A stretch of 64,000 bases of DNA from Gadus chalcogrammus (Eukaryota; Chordata; Actinopteri; Gadiformes; Gadidae). The stretch covers positions 2,566,573 to 2,630,572 of the forward strand of contig NC_079422.1 in assembly GCF_026213295.1 (NCBI RefSeq), read 5' to 3'. Under the pieces are notes generated by a model, which saw only the letters and a list, made by a program, of their open reading frames with translations, ran no database searches and was not told where the DNA came from. The position numbers were made by a program, and so were the translations under genes. Position 1 is the first letter of the stretch. Each line of letters begins with the position of its first letter. This document shows, in pieces, positions 33,582 through 44,153 of this stretch.

Positions 33582-35352
33582 CTACAAGGTTAAAAAGTTT
33601 CAGAACAAAAGAAAATATATCCATCACAAGTCTATCTACAAAACGTTTGTAGATAGTGTAGAATATAATTGTCATATAGCTTGACTTCAAAATATGTAGA
33701 GATAACATGACATGTATGACGTGCCATGGATTATACAGTGAAATTACATATTGTAATTATCTTCAACAAAGGTAGGAGAATGTAGAAATAAGGCAGAGCA
33801 AACACTTAGATTTATCACAAATGCCTATTGCAACACTTACGACTGCAGTAGGATAGTGCATACATAGTACTGACATGCACTGCAATATATTCTGCATCAG
33901 TGGTTCTCAAACCAGTCCTGGGGAAAAACCATCCATGCCACATATTTGATCTATTCCACCACCAGTTTTTTTTTGCCATGCATAGGATGTAATCATCATA
34001 TTCCACAGAAGTTGCTACATATCAAATTACATTTGACATATTCCTACTTACAGCTGCAACGATTAATTGATTAGTTGACAATTAAACCCCTGTTCAACTG
34101 TTTACACTAGACAGACATCTTCTGTTACTAAACTACCCAGAAGCTGCAGCTGAGGAAAGAACAGTGGACTCTGTATCAACTCATGCACATTACTCCTTTT
34201 GCCCACTTAACCAGCAGGACTTGCAAGAATTGGTTGTTACAGTAAACCCAACGGCAAATTATGGTAACAAGGGAAAAACATTACAGGAGTACAGGAATTT
34301 GTATTACACAAAATTGTAAATATGTAACAATCAGCCAAGCAGAAGAGGGGTGGGGGGGGGGGAGACTTTGACCCATGTCAACATTAGAAAATATTGTAAA
34401 TTCAATTCAAGTCAATTAATGTGTGGTTATTATATTTTAGAACTGCGATGATTGCAAACTATTGAATTAATTGAACGATTTTGGTAGTCAATTGATGAGT
34501 CATTTGACAAAAATATCAGATTCCAGCTTAATTGTGAATTCTTAGTTTATTCCTGTGTGTCTCATATATCCACCTACTGTACAGAGGATCTCCATGTGTT
34601 GCACTTCTCTAATCCCCTCAAACCTGTCATTAAGTATGACAACAGAAAAAAAAGTTTATATCATGCCAGAACAGTGACAGTGTGAAACAACCAACTAACT
34701 TGCTTTGTAAGATGACTGACACCTGTCAGCTTTAGGAAAATAGTATATACTTTTTTCTTTTCCCTCTCATGGATTCATTTAATCACACCTGTTGATATTG
34801 GACAAGAAAAGCAAAATCTGTTTTTTTGCTTTTGGAGTGGAGTTTAATCAAAATACAAACAAATCAAATGAAACATTTACATGTCTGCATATTGCTGAAA
34901 CAAGCTAAAAGGCAAATAGTAAAGTCATGAATCCATTTCGAGGTATGCAGCTAGCCACAAATAATATTTGAAATACTGCATTTAAATAATTAAATGGAAT
35001 GAAAACAATAGTCTGTCCGATACTGCTAAAATGAACAATGAATATTAATCAGACAAGAACATACCTTAGAACAGCAATACTGCAAAAATGCACAATACTG
35101 ACAACTGGACTTGTTGATGAAATCTGACAAGAGTGCAACCTCATAAAAGCAAAAACACGAGTGTACACACTGCCTTGTCCAAATTATATGGCACATAGTT
35201 CAGATCAGAATTTAGGCAAAACGTTTTTACAGTTTTAACTCAAAAGAACATCCTACAGCAGATTCTCAGCAAGTCCAACCATTAAAAGCTCTGGGCTCCA
35301 AATGTACAGCCCAAGCATTGTTTCTATGTAGACTACACCCAGCACTAAAAAT

Positions 35353-35642
35353 TTATCCATTTATGAGAGCCACCAGAAAAATGTAATCAAATTCATTGTC
35401 ATCTGCCGGATTCTTTCTGCTAACAAAGTTCTGTAGCTCATTTGAGCATGTGTGAGCAATGGGGAGGTGCTTCGTGTCATCATGAACAAAAGTCAGTTTT
35501 GGACTGAGAGGGAATCCAATTGCAGGAGCTTTGCTGCTGCCTGTTGCAAAGGCTAGGATGTGTCCAGGATTCAATGTCAGGATAAACGCGTTTTCTGCCT
35601 CAGTGAGGTTCCTGGCGTTAAGATGTTCCCCAAGCTCCTTCT
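35353..35642 (-). pseudogene. HECT E3-ligase C-lobe exon, copy B
   Basis: Same exon as at 33292-33581, shifted by 2061 bp, with about one visible residue change (SSKAPAIG instead of SSKASAIG). The catalytic AHTCSNEL is kept. Open to the stop. Confidence 0.75.
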
Positions 35643-35924
35643 CTACAAGGTTGAAAAGTTTCAGAACAAAAGAAAATATATCCATCACAAGTCTATCTAC
35701 AAAACGTTTGTAGATAGTATAGAATATAATTGTCATATAGCTTGACTTCAAAATATGTAGAGATAACATGACATGTATGACGTGCCATGGATTATACAGT
35801 GAAATTACATATTGTAATTATCTTCAACAAAGGTAGGAGAATGTAGAAATAAGGCAGAGCAAACACTTAGATTTATCACAAATGCCTATTGCAACACTTA
35901 CGACTGCAGTAGGATAGTGCATAC

Positions 35925-37183
35925 CAGTGGCGGCTGGTGGTTTTTAAAGTGAGGGAGGAAGGACTGCGCGCTTGGTTGCCATTGGCCTGCTTGCACTGTT
36001 GGTGTATGGTGGCATAAGAATGTGAGACTCAAGTTGTTTCAAGGTGTTTTGGTGAACTACAAAATAGCAGGGAGGGAGTTATGTGAATACAATTTATACA
36101 AAGCCACCAGTGGCATCACTGTAATTTGAGAAGGAAAGGATGCAAAGCATATTAGTCAAATCAGGCCTACTATTGATTTGTAAAATAAAAAAATCTGGGC
36201 CTATCATTGGGCCTAGATCTCGACGGGTGTCAAGATCACGTTGGTGCTCACCAACGTGATCTTGACACTTGTCGTGGCGTTTGGTTGCCCTATCAAGATT
36301 TTCCACATCAGTGAAACCATGAACAGCCCACGTTGGAGATTTGCTATTATTCATAAGCAAACAGGGCCAGCAATAAAGTCGATTGCTTGTAATGCTACCA
36401 GTAAGCCATGCGTACCTAGCAAACCATGTAGCACTCACAACACTGACGTTGCCATTACTTCTGGTCACCTTGATTTTGGGAAGTGGTCTACCTCTTTCTT
36501 TGGTCGCTAACTTAGCACTGTAACTCAATGAATGGAATGCTTTTTTTAATAAGACGTTAACAATGTCCTCCGTTTCCAACGTTTCCATTGTGCATTTAGG
36601 ATCTCGCTATCGCAGATTTCACTTGCTCTGCGTCTCTGACTGAGCACCGCGGCAATGCAGACCGGGTTTGTTATCGACAGCGTTGCCAGATTGGGCAGAT
36701 TTCCCGCCGAATGATAATTCTTCCAGCCTAAAATGGTTAAAAGTAGCCCAATTGGGTGGGAAATCTGACCAATCTGGCAACACTGCTCAACATCCAGGGA
36801 TCCTGCTTATTGGTTCATAGCGCAGACGGATAGATTTTTGCGCGAATCAGACCCCTTAAGGTCCCACCCACTCAGAGGAGGACTTTCCTCCTCTCTCCCA
36901 TTGAAACCCATGTTATCCACCGGCCGCCAGTACTTTCGGGGAAATGAATGGGAGTCAACGGAGGATAACGGAGGACCTTCCTCCCTGAAGTAATTGTCAA
37001 TAGGCGATAGGGGGTGCTAATGTCCCTTTACCCAGGGAAACGAACATTATATATTCAAAGGCAATAAAGTAGTCATATTTAAGGGCATTAATTCATTACA
37101 ATAATCTGGGCATCTACATTTTTTATTCTCAACAATGTTAGGGAGGATCTTCCTCCCTCTCCTCAATGGAGAAGCCTCCACTG
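35925..37183 (-). mobile_element. hAT transposon with Zmym1-like transposase remnant
   Basis: Ends CAGTGGCGGCTGG and CCTCCACTG, flanked by the exact 8-bp duplication GTGCATAC (35917-35924 and 37184-37191). Copy A shows the empty site. Inside near 36682-36782 is an inverted pair GTTGCCAGATTGGG / CCAATCTGGCAAC, possibly a nested MITE. Confidence 0.93.
36094..36588 (-). pseudogene. hAT transposase N-terminal remnant (TTF-type zinc finger)
   Basis: About 165 codons. The segment SATWFARYAWLTGSITSNRL, YCWPCLLM, and NLDRATKRHDKCQDHV is the TTF-type zinc finger region of Zmym1/DUF4371-like hAT transposases. It ends in unrelated sequence, so the catalytic RNase H fold is missing. Confidence 0.75.
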
Positions 37184-37379
37184 GTGCATACATAGTACTG
37201 ACATGCACTGCAATATATTCTGCATCAGTGGTTCTCAAACCAGTCCTGGGGAAAAACCATCCATGCCACATATTTGATCTATTCCACCACCAGTTTTTTT
37301 TTGCCATGCATAGGATGTAATCATTATATTCCACAGAAGTTGCTACATATCAAATTACATTTGACATATTCCTACTTAC

Positions 37380-37640
37380 AGCTGCAACGATTAATTGATT
37401 AGTTGACAATTAAACTAATTGCCAACTATTGATGGGTTGTTGCAAACTATCAAACAACCCTTTGACAGTAAACTAAATATCTTAGGTTGTGGACAGAACA
37501 AAACGAGTATGTCACCTTGAACTTTGGAAACAGTGTTCAACATTTTATGGACCAAACAACTAATTGATTAATCGAGAAAATAACCAGCAGATTAATCGAT
37601 TCTGAAAATAATTGTTAGTTGTAGTCCTAATCCTCAAATA
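37380..37640. mobile_element. hAT MITE
   Basis: From CAGCTGCAACGATTAATTGA to AATAATTGTTAGTTGTAGTC, with CTAATTGATTAATCGAGAAA and TAATCGATTCTG words typical of an abundant fish hAT MITE. The first ~36 bp recur at 34052-34086, at the edge of copy A. Confidence 0.7.
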
Positions 37641-38100
37641 ACCAATGTTAAACTTCAATATTACCCAGTTATTTTAAATCAATAGTTTTATTCTTCTTGG
37701 GGTAACACAAACGTTATCCAACAATTATATCGCAGAGTTACGGATGTAACTCCGGTTCTATGAATCCTGGATGACCGCCAGAGGCGGTGCATTAAGCACT
37801 GGATTTATCCGTCTCGCGCATGCGCAGTTCGAGTACCTATACCAACAAGGTCACATGTGACCCTCGTGACACCGGATTGGCTATATAGCCCGGTGTCGAC
37901 AGAGGATCTGTTCCCAGAATCTTTTCGTGAACCACGAGACTTCTGAGTGACCTGTAACTCTGCCGGTCATCCAGGATTCATAGAATCTGAGTTACATACG
38001 TAACTCTGCGTTCAATTTCATCCTTACTGACCGCCAGAAGCGGTGCATTAAGCACTGGATGGCCAATACCAACAACGTCACGAAGAATCAAAGCGCTCAC

Positions 38101-39422
38101 CTACTGACCAGAGACAGCAGAGCTTGGCATCAGGACCACGCCCATTGGATGGGGAGTGGCAACGTTGACCCGGTAGAACCTGGAGAATGTGCTAGGCGAC
38201 GCCCAAGACGCCGCGGCACAGATGGTCCCCAGGTGCACCCCTCTCAGGGCAGCCCATGATGTTGAGACGCTCCTGGTTGAGTGACAGCTCACCCTGGATG
38301 GCGGGGGGCCGCCACTGGCCCCGTAGGCGTGCGTTATGGTCTCCACAATCCAGTGGGACAGCCTCTGCTTTGTTAAAGCACAACCCCTGTTAGGGCCACC
38401 ATGGCAAACAAAAAGCTGCTCCGACTGGCGAATACCGACGGTAGCAGAAATATAAGCCCTAAGGGCCCGCACCGGGCACAGCAGCTCAGACCCACCCTCC
38501 CCAGATGGGGGGTCAAAGCGTGCTAACTGGATGGGCTGGTTAAGGTGATTGCGTGGAAGCACCTTTGGCAGGAACGCAACATTCGGCCATAGAGTGACAC
38601 CCGAGCCATCAGAGTTCCACCTCAGGCATGTATCACTCACTGATAGGGCATGCAACTCCCCGACCCGCTTGGCAGAGGTTATGGCGAGTAAAAAGGCAGC
38701 CTTCATGGACAGCCACTTCAACCCCCCTTGACCCAAAGGCTCGAAGGGAGGCGATGACAAGGCTTCCAGCACCAGCGGCAGGTCCCATGCTGTGGAGACC
38801 TCATGGCTGTAGGGGGACACAGCCTCATAGCCCCTCTAAGAAAGAGGGACACTAATCTGTGGCACCCTACCGTGGCGCTGTCAACCCTATCATGTAGGGA
38901 GGTGATAGCAGCGACATAGACCCTCAAGGTAGAGTGCGACCGGCCACTATCCAGGAGGAACTGCAGAAATTCCAGCACGGTGGTCACAGCGCAGTGCACT
39001 GGATCCACGGCCCTAGCCGCACACCAGTTGGAGAACAGCTTCCACTTGTTTCCGTACTGCAACCTGGTCGACGCTGCCCTGGCACTCATGACAGTACCCC
39101 TGACAGCCGCAGTGCACTCCCTCAGCAGTGGGTCAGGCCCTGCAGTGGCCAAGCCCAGAGCTGTAGGCGAGAGGGGTCGGGATGCCAGATCTGACCCCCC
39201 AGCTGGGACAGGAGATCCCTCCTGTCGGGGAGGCGCCATGGCGAGCTGCAGCAGAGCCTGAGCAGCAGTGGATACCAGAGCCTCCCCGGCCAAAAGGGGG
39301 CCACCAGAAGGAGCCGGTGGCCCTCCAAAAGGACCCTCTGGGGTGTCGGTAGAACCAGAGGCAATGCTGGGTACGCATAAAGAGGCCTGTCCGGCCAATC
39401 GTGCGCCAGCGCTAAACTGCAT
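38101..39422 (-). pseudogene. DIRS RNase H tail and tyrosine recombinase, frameshifted
   Basis: First part (39422 down to about 38830, with the RNase H tail also visible in another frame, 39484-39122: YPALPLVLPTPQRVLLEGHR, PFWPGRLWYPLLLRLC). The recombinase N-terminus: ASTRLQYGNKWKLFSNWCAA, LEFLQFLLDSGRSHSTLRVY. After a shift near 38825 the catalytic half follows (38820-38101): R in TSAKRVGELHALS, HxxR in CHSTRSVSTSW, Y in FSRFYRVNVA. This enzyme integrates circular DIRS DNA without duplicating the target. Broken by frameshifts. Confidence 0.85.
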
Positions 39423-39836
39423 TTATTTGCGTTTAGCATCCACGACAGCCCTCCCCCTTTTTTTTTCGTTAAAATATTTCCCAAACGGCAGTGCCCCCCT
39501 GCTGGCGACCCATGCCCCTCCAGTAGATCTGCTCTGGAGCCGACTCCTCGTCCCTAGCCCTTTTCCTGGGGGGGGGGGCCCTGCTCTACCCCAACGCCAA
39601 GAACGGCCGGGCTGAGCCGGAGGAAGTGGCGCCATTGATGGAAGGTCGACGGCTGTCGGATGTTCCACCACTGCGAGCCTAGCCAGCCTGAGTGCCAAGG
39701 GCATGGAGCCGCAGTTCATACAGGCCCTCTCGGTAAGGCCCTCCCTCAAATGCTCGAAGCCGAGGCAAGAGGGGCAGCGATCATGGCCATCGTCAGGCTC
39801 AAGGAGGGCCACACAGGCGCCATACACATGAGCCAT
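39423..39836 (-). pseudogene. DIRS gag, C-terminally truncated
   Basis: About 137 codons. CPSCLGFEHLREGLTERACM and NCGSMPLALRLARLA form the cysteine-containing N-terminal signature of fish DIRS gag proteins. It runs into sequence that belongs to the RT/RNase H end, so a deletion joins gag to the RNase H tail near 39430-39490. Confidence 0.75.
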
Positions 39837-39904
39837 CAGCAGAACAATGGGAGAGGGAGCACTAGCTTCACCAGTAAGCTACTAACTCGAGAAAAGCCAA
39901 GAAA

Positions 39905-40232
39905 GTGTTACCGGGAGAGGACGCGAGAGCGCAGTCTTCACCAGCAAGTGACTGAAAATAATTACACACTCAAATATACAGCAGTGTTCTCGGGAGAGGA
40001 CGCGAGAGCGCTGCCTTCACCGGTAAGTGACTGAAAAGAAACACACAAGTGTTACAGGGAGAGGGCGCGAGAGCGCTGCCTTCACCGGTAAGTGACTGAA
40101 AAGAAAACCCCAACAGTGTTACAGGGAGAGGGCGCGAGAGCGCTGCCTTCACCGGTAAGTGACCGAAAGAAATACGCAACAGTGTTACAGGGAGAGGACG
40201 CGAGAACGCTGCCTTCACCGGTAAGTGACTGA
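39905..40232. repeat. Five tandem ~66-bp units in the DIRS leader
   Basis: Units start with GTGTTACAGGGAGAGG-like words at about 39905, 39984, 40049, 40116 and 40182 and contain CGCGAGAGCGCTGCCTTCAC then CGGTAAGTGACTGA. A further unit lies at 40435-40485 after a diverged spacer. They lie in the minus-strand leader upstream of gag. 40231-40720 has no gene. Confidence 0.88.
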
Positions 40233-40734
40233 CCGAAAAACCTTCTTTTTTTTTCTTTTTTTTTAACAAAAGTGTTACCAAACAATTTGATAGCCCAGAA
40301 CACAGCCGAGCTGTTTCTATCAGGGAAGCTATCAAGTAGCAGCTACAAGCGCTGGAAGGGAGCGAACACGCTGCCTCACCCACAAGGTAGGTTAGCGCTG
40401 TACAATGTAGCCAGTAGTGAAAATAATCCCAGCAGTGTTGCCGGGAGAGGACGCGAGAGCGCTGCCTTCACGGGTAAGTGACTGAACGATTATATATTTA
40501 TTTTTTTCTAACAAAAGTGTTGCTAAACAAAACTTGGAAGCTTCTGCTCAAAGGAAGCCTTTCCGCGCTGTACAGACAAACAGCCCCTGGAGGACGAGTT
40601 CACCCGTTGCTCCGACCCTTGGTCGCGAGGCTGCACACAGTCTGGAGCGCGATCCTTTCCAAAAAGCGAATACGCTATCCGCAAGCGGTACTACTACATG
40701 CGTCTTTGCGAGAAGATGAAAGGAACAGATCCTC

Positions 40735-40868
40735 TGTCGACACCGGGCTATGTAGCCAATCCGGTGTCACGAGGGTCACATGTGACCTTGTTGGTATAGG
40801 TACTCGAACTGCGCAGGCGCGAGACGGATAAATCCCGTGCTTAATGCACCGGTCAGTAAGGATGAAAT
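40735..40868. repeat. DIRS right inverted terminal repeat
   Basis: Reverse complement of 37790-37925 with few differences, including the CGCGCATGCGCAG versus CGCGCCTGCGCAG words. Confidence 0.85.
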
Positions 40869-40882
40869 AGAACACAACTTAC

Positions 40883-41329
40883 TGATCTCAGTGATGTGAC
40901 GGTGGCGGCAAATTTGGACGTGTCTGTGGCACTGGGCACCGCTGGTGTTGAAACCTGAAACAAGAACCCGCAATTTTAAATAGAGCGGCAAAGTACGTTA
41001 ATATTACACATGTTTACCACAGCACAGACTTCATAGAGTAAGTGGTCAGTTTTGTCACTGGTAACCACTAGTCAACTAGGCTACAGAAAGTCCTTACACA
41101 GTGGAGTGGAAAACAAAACTTCAGCTAGCATCCATCACACAGCTAACTGGCTGGGTTAGCCAACAGTGGCCAACCCCCTCGTCCAGTATGCATAAAGAAC
41201 TCAAATTAAAACAACTTAACTTACCGTTGATGTTGTGGACTGGACCGGGGGAGAAACACCTTGGAGTGCAGCCCGTACAGCTGCAATAACCGCCCGTTCG
41301 ATGTCTAGGACTCCTAGAGAACCGGCCAT
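40883..41329 (-). pseudogene. Two 5' exons of an unrecognised gene
   Basis: Minus-strand ATG at 41327-41329 opens MAGSLGVLDIERAVIAAVRA and ends at a GTAAGT donor (exon 41329-41225, 35 codons). A strong acceptor (TTCTTGTTTCAG) then opens exon 40954-40883 (24 codons, VSTPAVPSATDTSKFAATVT), ending at another GTAAGT. Both are phase 0. The next exon would be where the DIRS element begins. A possible reading is that these are the first exons of the HECT-like gene whose last exon lies at 35353, but nothing in the peptide proves it. Confidence 0.45.
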
Positions 41330-41479
41330 GCCTGCCTGCCTTTCACCAAAGTCCGGGGGAGGGGGCTGGGGCCGTGCGATGTTGATGCGCGATTTGAATA
41401 CATTGCAGTGGGCGTGGTTTCCTTGGGGATTTGAATATTTTTCTAAACATTTCGCTTTTCACTTGGCGACCCATTTAGA

Positions 41480-41720
41480 TTTAACATTTAGATTCAACAT
41501 TTAACGTTTAGATTTAACATTTAACTTTTAGATTTAGATTTAACATTTAGATTTAACGTTTAGATTTAAGTTTTAGATATGAATTTAAGGTTTACATTTA
41601 GATTTAACATTTAAGATTTAGATTTATCTATAACATTTAGATTTAACATTTAGATTTAAACATAACATTTAGATTTAGATTTAACATTTAGATATAACAT
41701 TTAATATATCATTTTTAACA
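41480..41720. repeat. AT-rich minisatellite, TTTAGATTTAACA-type units
   Basis: About twenty variants of TTTAGATTTAACA and TTAACATTTAGA, period 12-18 bp, next to the left edge of GypB. Confidence 0.9.
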
Positions 41721-42027
41721 TGGATTTTTTACATTTGAACATATTGTAATGACCTCGCCGGTGACATAACGATGTCCAGTCATAGATATTTGAAGGAACC
41801 TTTTAATGTTACAAAACTAGGTCACTAGCCGCGTTTTCATGGCAAATCTGATCCGCATAGATTTCTATGCGGCATAGATCTGTTCCTAAAATGTGATCCG
41901 AATGTACTGTATACATGGCAGTAACAAAATTGTCCGTTATGTCTCTCGCGCACACCTGACACATCTCTGGACCGGCGGCGACATAATGGATGTCTTATCA
42001 CTATCGGGGATTTTAAATTAGATTTTA

Positions 42028-42276
42028 ATGAAAGCACAGCAGGAGAGAGCTTTTCTCTGCCTGCTCCTTCAATTAAGAAGGAGGAGGACAGCGCAGCAAC
42101 GTCAATTTCTCGTCAGATCTTTATATTTATCCCCAGCTCCGACGCAGACAAGAGGAATTTGGATGCGAGTCCGCAGCCAAGACTGGTGGGAGAGAGTGGT
42201 CTTACGGGAATTTAGTGACCAGGAATCCTCGAAGGTCCAATTGCGAACTACTGCAGCTGCCATCTCTCTAAGTTAA
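42028..42276 (+). pseudogene. Harbinger transposase N-terminal remnant
   Basis: LLLQLRRRRTAQQRQFLVRS, then GIWMRVRSQDWWERVVLREF and SDQES: the N-terminal region of HARBI1-like transposases (relatives continue SDQEW and on to the DDE domain). The frame ends at 42276; the catalytic part is absent, so this copy is non-autonomous. Confidence 0.75.
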
Positions 42277-42379
42277 GAAGTATTTTAACGTTCAGCCTGC
42301 AAAAGTACTAGTAGTAGCCTACTCATTTACAGTTATCTCGGATGCGTGCGGACACTACGATACGCGAACACGTCATTAA

Positions 42380-42660
42380 AGGACAATTCCGGTATTTTGA
42401 ACATTGAGCCCCCTTTCTGGTTTGTTTAGGATGAAATAGAGCGGGTGACACCGAAATTTGAACTATTAGTCCTTTCTCGGGTATTTGGCTCATTTTGAAT
42501 CGCTCCTGCCTGCTTCACAATGGTTGTCTGTGTGCATACACAAACCTGTCAACCCAGCAACCCTAAACGTTCGTTTTCAAAAATGTGCAAGTAACCCAGT
42601 GGTTAGTGGCATTCGTGAAGTTTAAAAAAAATATATCGGCGCAATATATGGTTTCTGTCG
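42380..42660 (+). repeat. Kolobok left terminal inverted repeat
   Basis: Matches the reverse complement of about 57784-58063 with few differences by eye (for example GAGCGGG versus GAGTGGG, and ACCCAGTGG versus ACCGAATGG). It ends about 140 bp before the P2X7-like ATG, so it could hold the promoter. Confidence 0.93.
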
Positions 42661-42798
42661 TGTTTTATTGCACATTTATCGCCAGTTGATTTCAGTTGGA
42701 AGACTCATTACTGCTCGTTGATATTACTCCGCCGAACCGGTTGGTTTGAAGTCTTGTACCGTGACTTGAGCACCTCGGATTAGGGAAAATCACTGAAA

Positions 42799-43556
42799 AT
42801 GGAATATGAAAGGTGGCTTCTGGAGGACGCACTCGATTTTGAGTTTGACGGCAGAGGATATCGGTTTGAACCAGAATACACCCAAGAGGAGCTACGGGAG
42901 ATGGAGGCTAGGGCTACGGAGGCGCCTGAAGCTCCGGCTGAAGCGGTCCCCAGGATCACTGGAAATTGGTGGTGTGCCTGTGGGAAGTGCAGGCAGATGC
43001 CGACGGAGCACGAAAGTAGGTGCTGCACGGAGTGGGACCTTGTCGTCACAGCTGGTATGGCCAACCTCAATGTCTCGGTCGACGAGACTGTCGCCCTGCA
43101 TCTCTCTAAATGAAACCGCCATCTCCTGAACAAAACCGTGCTGGAGACTTTCTTCTGGGTCCCTAAAATTAACTGGAAGAAACGCTCCACACCCGAAGGA
43201 CCGAATGGCCAACTGTCAGTAAGGTAAGCTACATTGATGTAATGTATTTCATATTCAGATGCCAATTTGTATAATTTGCATGTAGCTCGACTATAATGTT
43301 TTTGAAAACTGTGCCACCGTCTCATTACTAGTTACTGACCCAGTCTTTGCTCTATCCATGTTTTGTTACCCTCAGGCAATACCGACTTGTGGCTTATCGA
43401 GTCATTCTGGAGTGGGCCCTCAAAGGTCAACCACTGGGACGAGGAAATCGCCTTGGATTACCCAGTTGCGTGGTGTGGGCTGTTAGGGATGCGTTCCCAT
43501 CCCCCACTGGACAGTATGCTGGGTTTAAACCCAGTGAGATAGAGGACTTATTCTGA
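42799..43556 (+). pseudogene. P2X7 C-terminal (ballast) domain-like protein of the Kolobok
   Basis: Two exons, 42799-43223 and 43376-43556 (donor GTAAGC, acceptor TTTTGTTACCCTCAG), phases agree. The protein begins MEYERWLLEDALDFEFDGRG, then an acidic helix (YTQEELREMEARATEAPEAP), a cysteine cluster (WWCACGKCRQMPTEHESRCC), then LNKTVLETFFWVPK, YRLVAYRVILEWALK, LGRGNRLGLPSCVVWAVRDA and ends FPSPTGQYAGFKPSEIEDLF. The WCxCGxC...CC cluster and RxxAYR...LGRGNR..PSCVVW.IRD pattern are those of the P2X7 receptor cytoplasmic domain, a metal-binding globular domain. One in-frame TGA (43111-43113, before NRHLLNKT) breaks it, a Trp codon in all likelihood. AATAAA at 43657. No channel part. Confidence 0.8.
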
Positions 43557-43796
43557 ATTCATTATTTTTATTCTTATTCCAATGTATATCTTACCCTTCT
43601 GTTCCTACCTTCTGTTCCTACCTAACTGCATTGCGTTTACTTTTTAATTTCTTCTCAATAAAAAACTTTTGTTCAAAAATCTTTGCAGTTTTATTTAGAA
43701 AGTGCACACTAGTGTCTGTAGGCCTAAACATGTTTTCCTAATGGGTAAAGGTAGACATAGGCCGACTGTATTTACAAACACATTTACAACACTACC
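43557..43796. other. P2X7-like gene 3' flank
   Basis: Contains the poly(A) signal AATAAA at 43657-43662 and no ORF. It ends at the copia target duplication CTACC. Confidence 0.6.
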
Positions 43797-44006
43797 TGTT
43801 GCGTTAGACATTATTCACAGGAGAAAAACACACAAGACCGCCATCGTCTCTTTGGTCGGGGAACTAACACGGACCGTTTATTCTGCGCATGATCACATGA
43901 CATTAAACAGTGCACGCAGGCACGCATGCTCATATAATGAAGTCTCTTTGCAGGCTACTTAAACATGGCTTTGCACCTGCATTTATATTCACTAATATAC
44001 TTAACA
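43797..44006 (-). repeat. Copia 3' LTR
   Basis: 210 bp, followed on the + side by CTCCCACTCAATG, whose reverse complement is the purine-rich primer tract. Confidence 0.95.
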
Positions 44007-44153
44007 CTCCCACTCAATGACATGTTTATAGCTCTCTCTAATAGTAAACAAAACTTGTTTTAATAACACCAGAATATAATAATCTATAATAAACATTTGG
44101 CTCATTGACAGTGTTAATAACAAAATAAAAAACTTTGCATCAGTCAGTACCCT

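Larger units (their letters stand above)
30751..34086. repeat. Tandem duplication, copy A
   Basis: Starts CCCCTGTTCAACTGTTTACA in the integrase C-terminus, runs through the intergenic part and the HECT-like exon, and ends GATTAGTTGACAATTAAA. Without the RTE insertion it is about 2.05 kb and nearly identical to the copy that follows directly. 30975-31648 and 33582-34086 contain no further gene. Confidence 0.92.
34087..37420. repeat. Tandem duplication, copy B
   Basis: Repeats copy A from CCCCTGTTCAACTGTTTACA, including the integrase C-terminus (34087-34318) and HECT exon, and is interrupted by a hAT element at 35925-37183. The junction lies inside a hAT-MITE end (CAGCTGCAACGATTAATTGA); copy B continues past it, copy A stops there. 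Confidence 0.92.
37740..40870 (-). mobile_element. DIRS-like retrotransposon, internally deleted
   Basis: Inverted terminal repeats of about 135 bp (37790-37925 and 40735-40868, sharing CGAGTACCTATACCAACAAG and GTGTCGACAGAGGATCTGTT). An internal complementary region near 37968-38063 repeats, inverted or directly, the outer edges of both ends, the hallmark of DIRS. Minus-strand order: gag, RNase H tail, tyrosine recombinase; most of the RT is deleted. No target duplication is visible, as expected for DIRS. Confidence 0.88.

Noticed and set aside
39905..40232. Regularly spaced repeats that could suggest a CRISPR array
   Set aside because: The units are about 66 bp and contiguous, with no unique spacers, and lie in a eukaryotic DIRS element.
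42780..43325. Minus-strand 181-codon frame over the P2X7-like gene
   Set aside because: It has no motifs, while the plus-strand frame has the conserved cysteine pattern, splice sites and a poly(A) signal.
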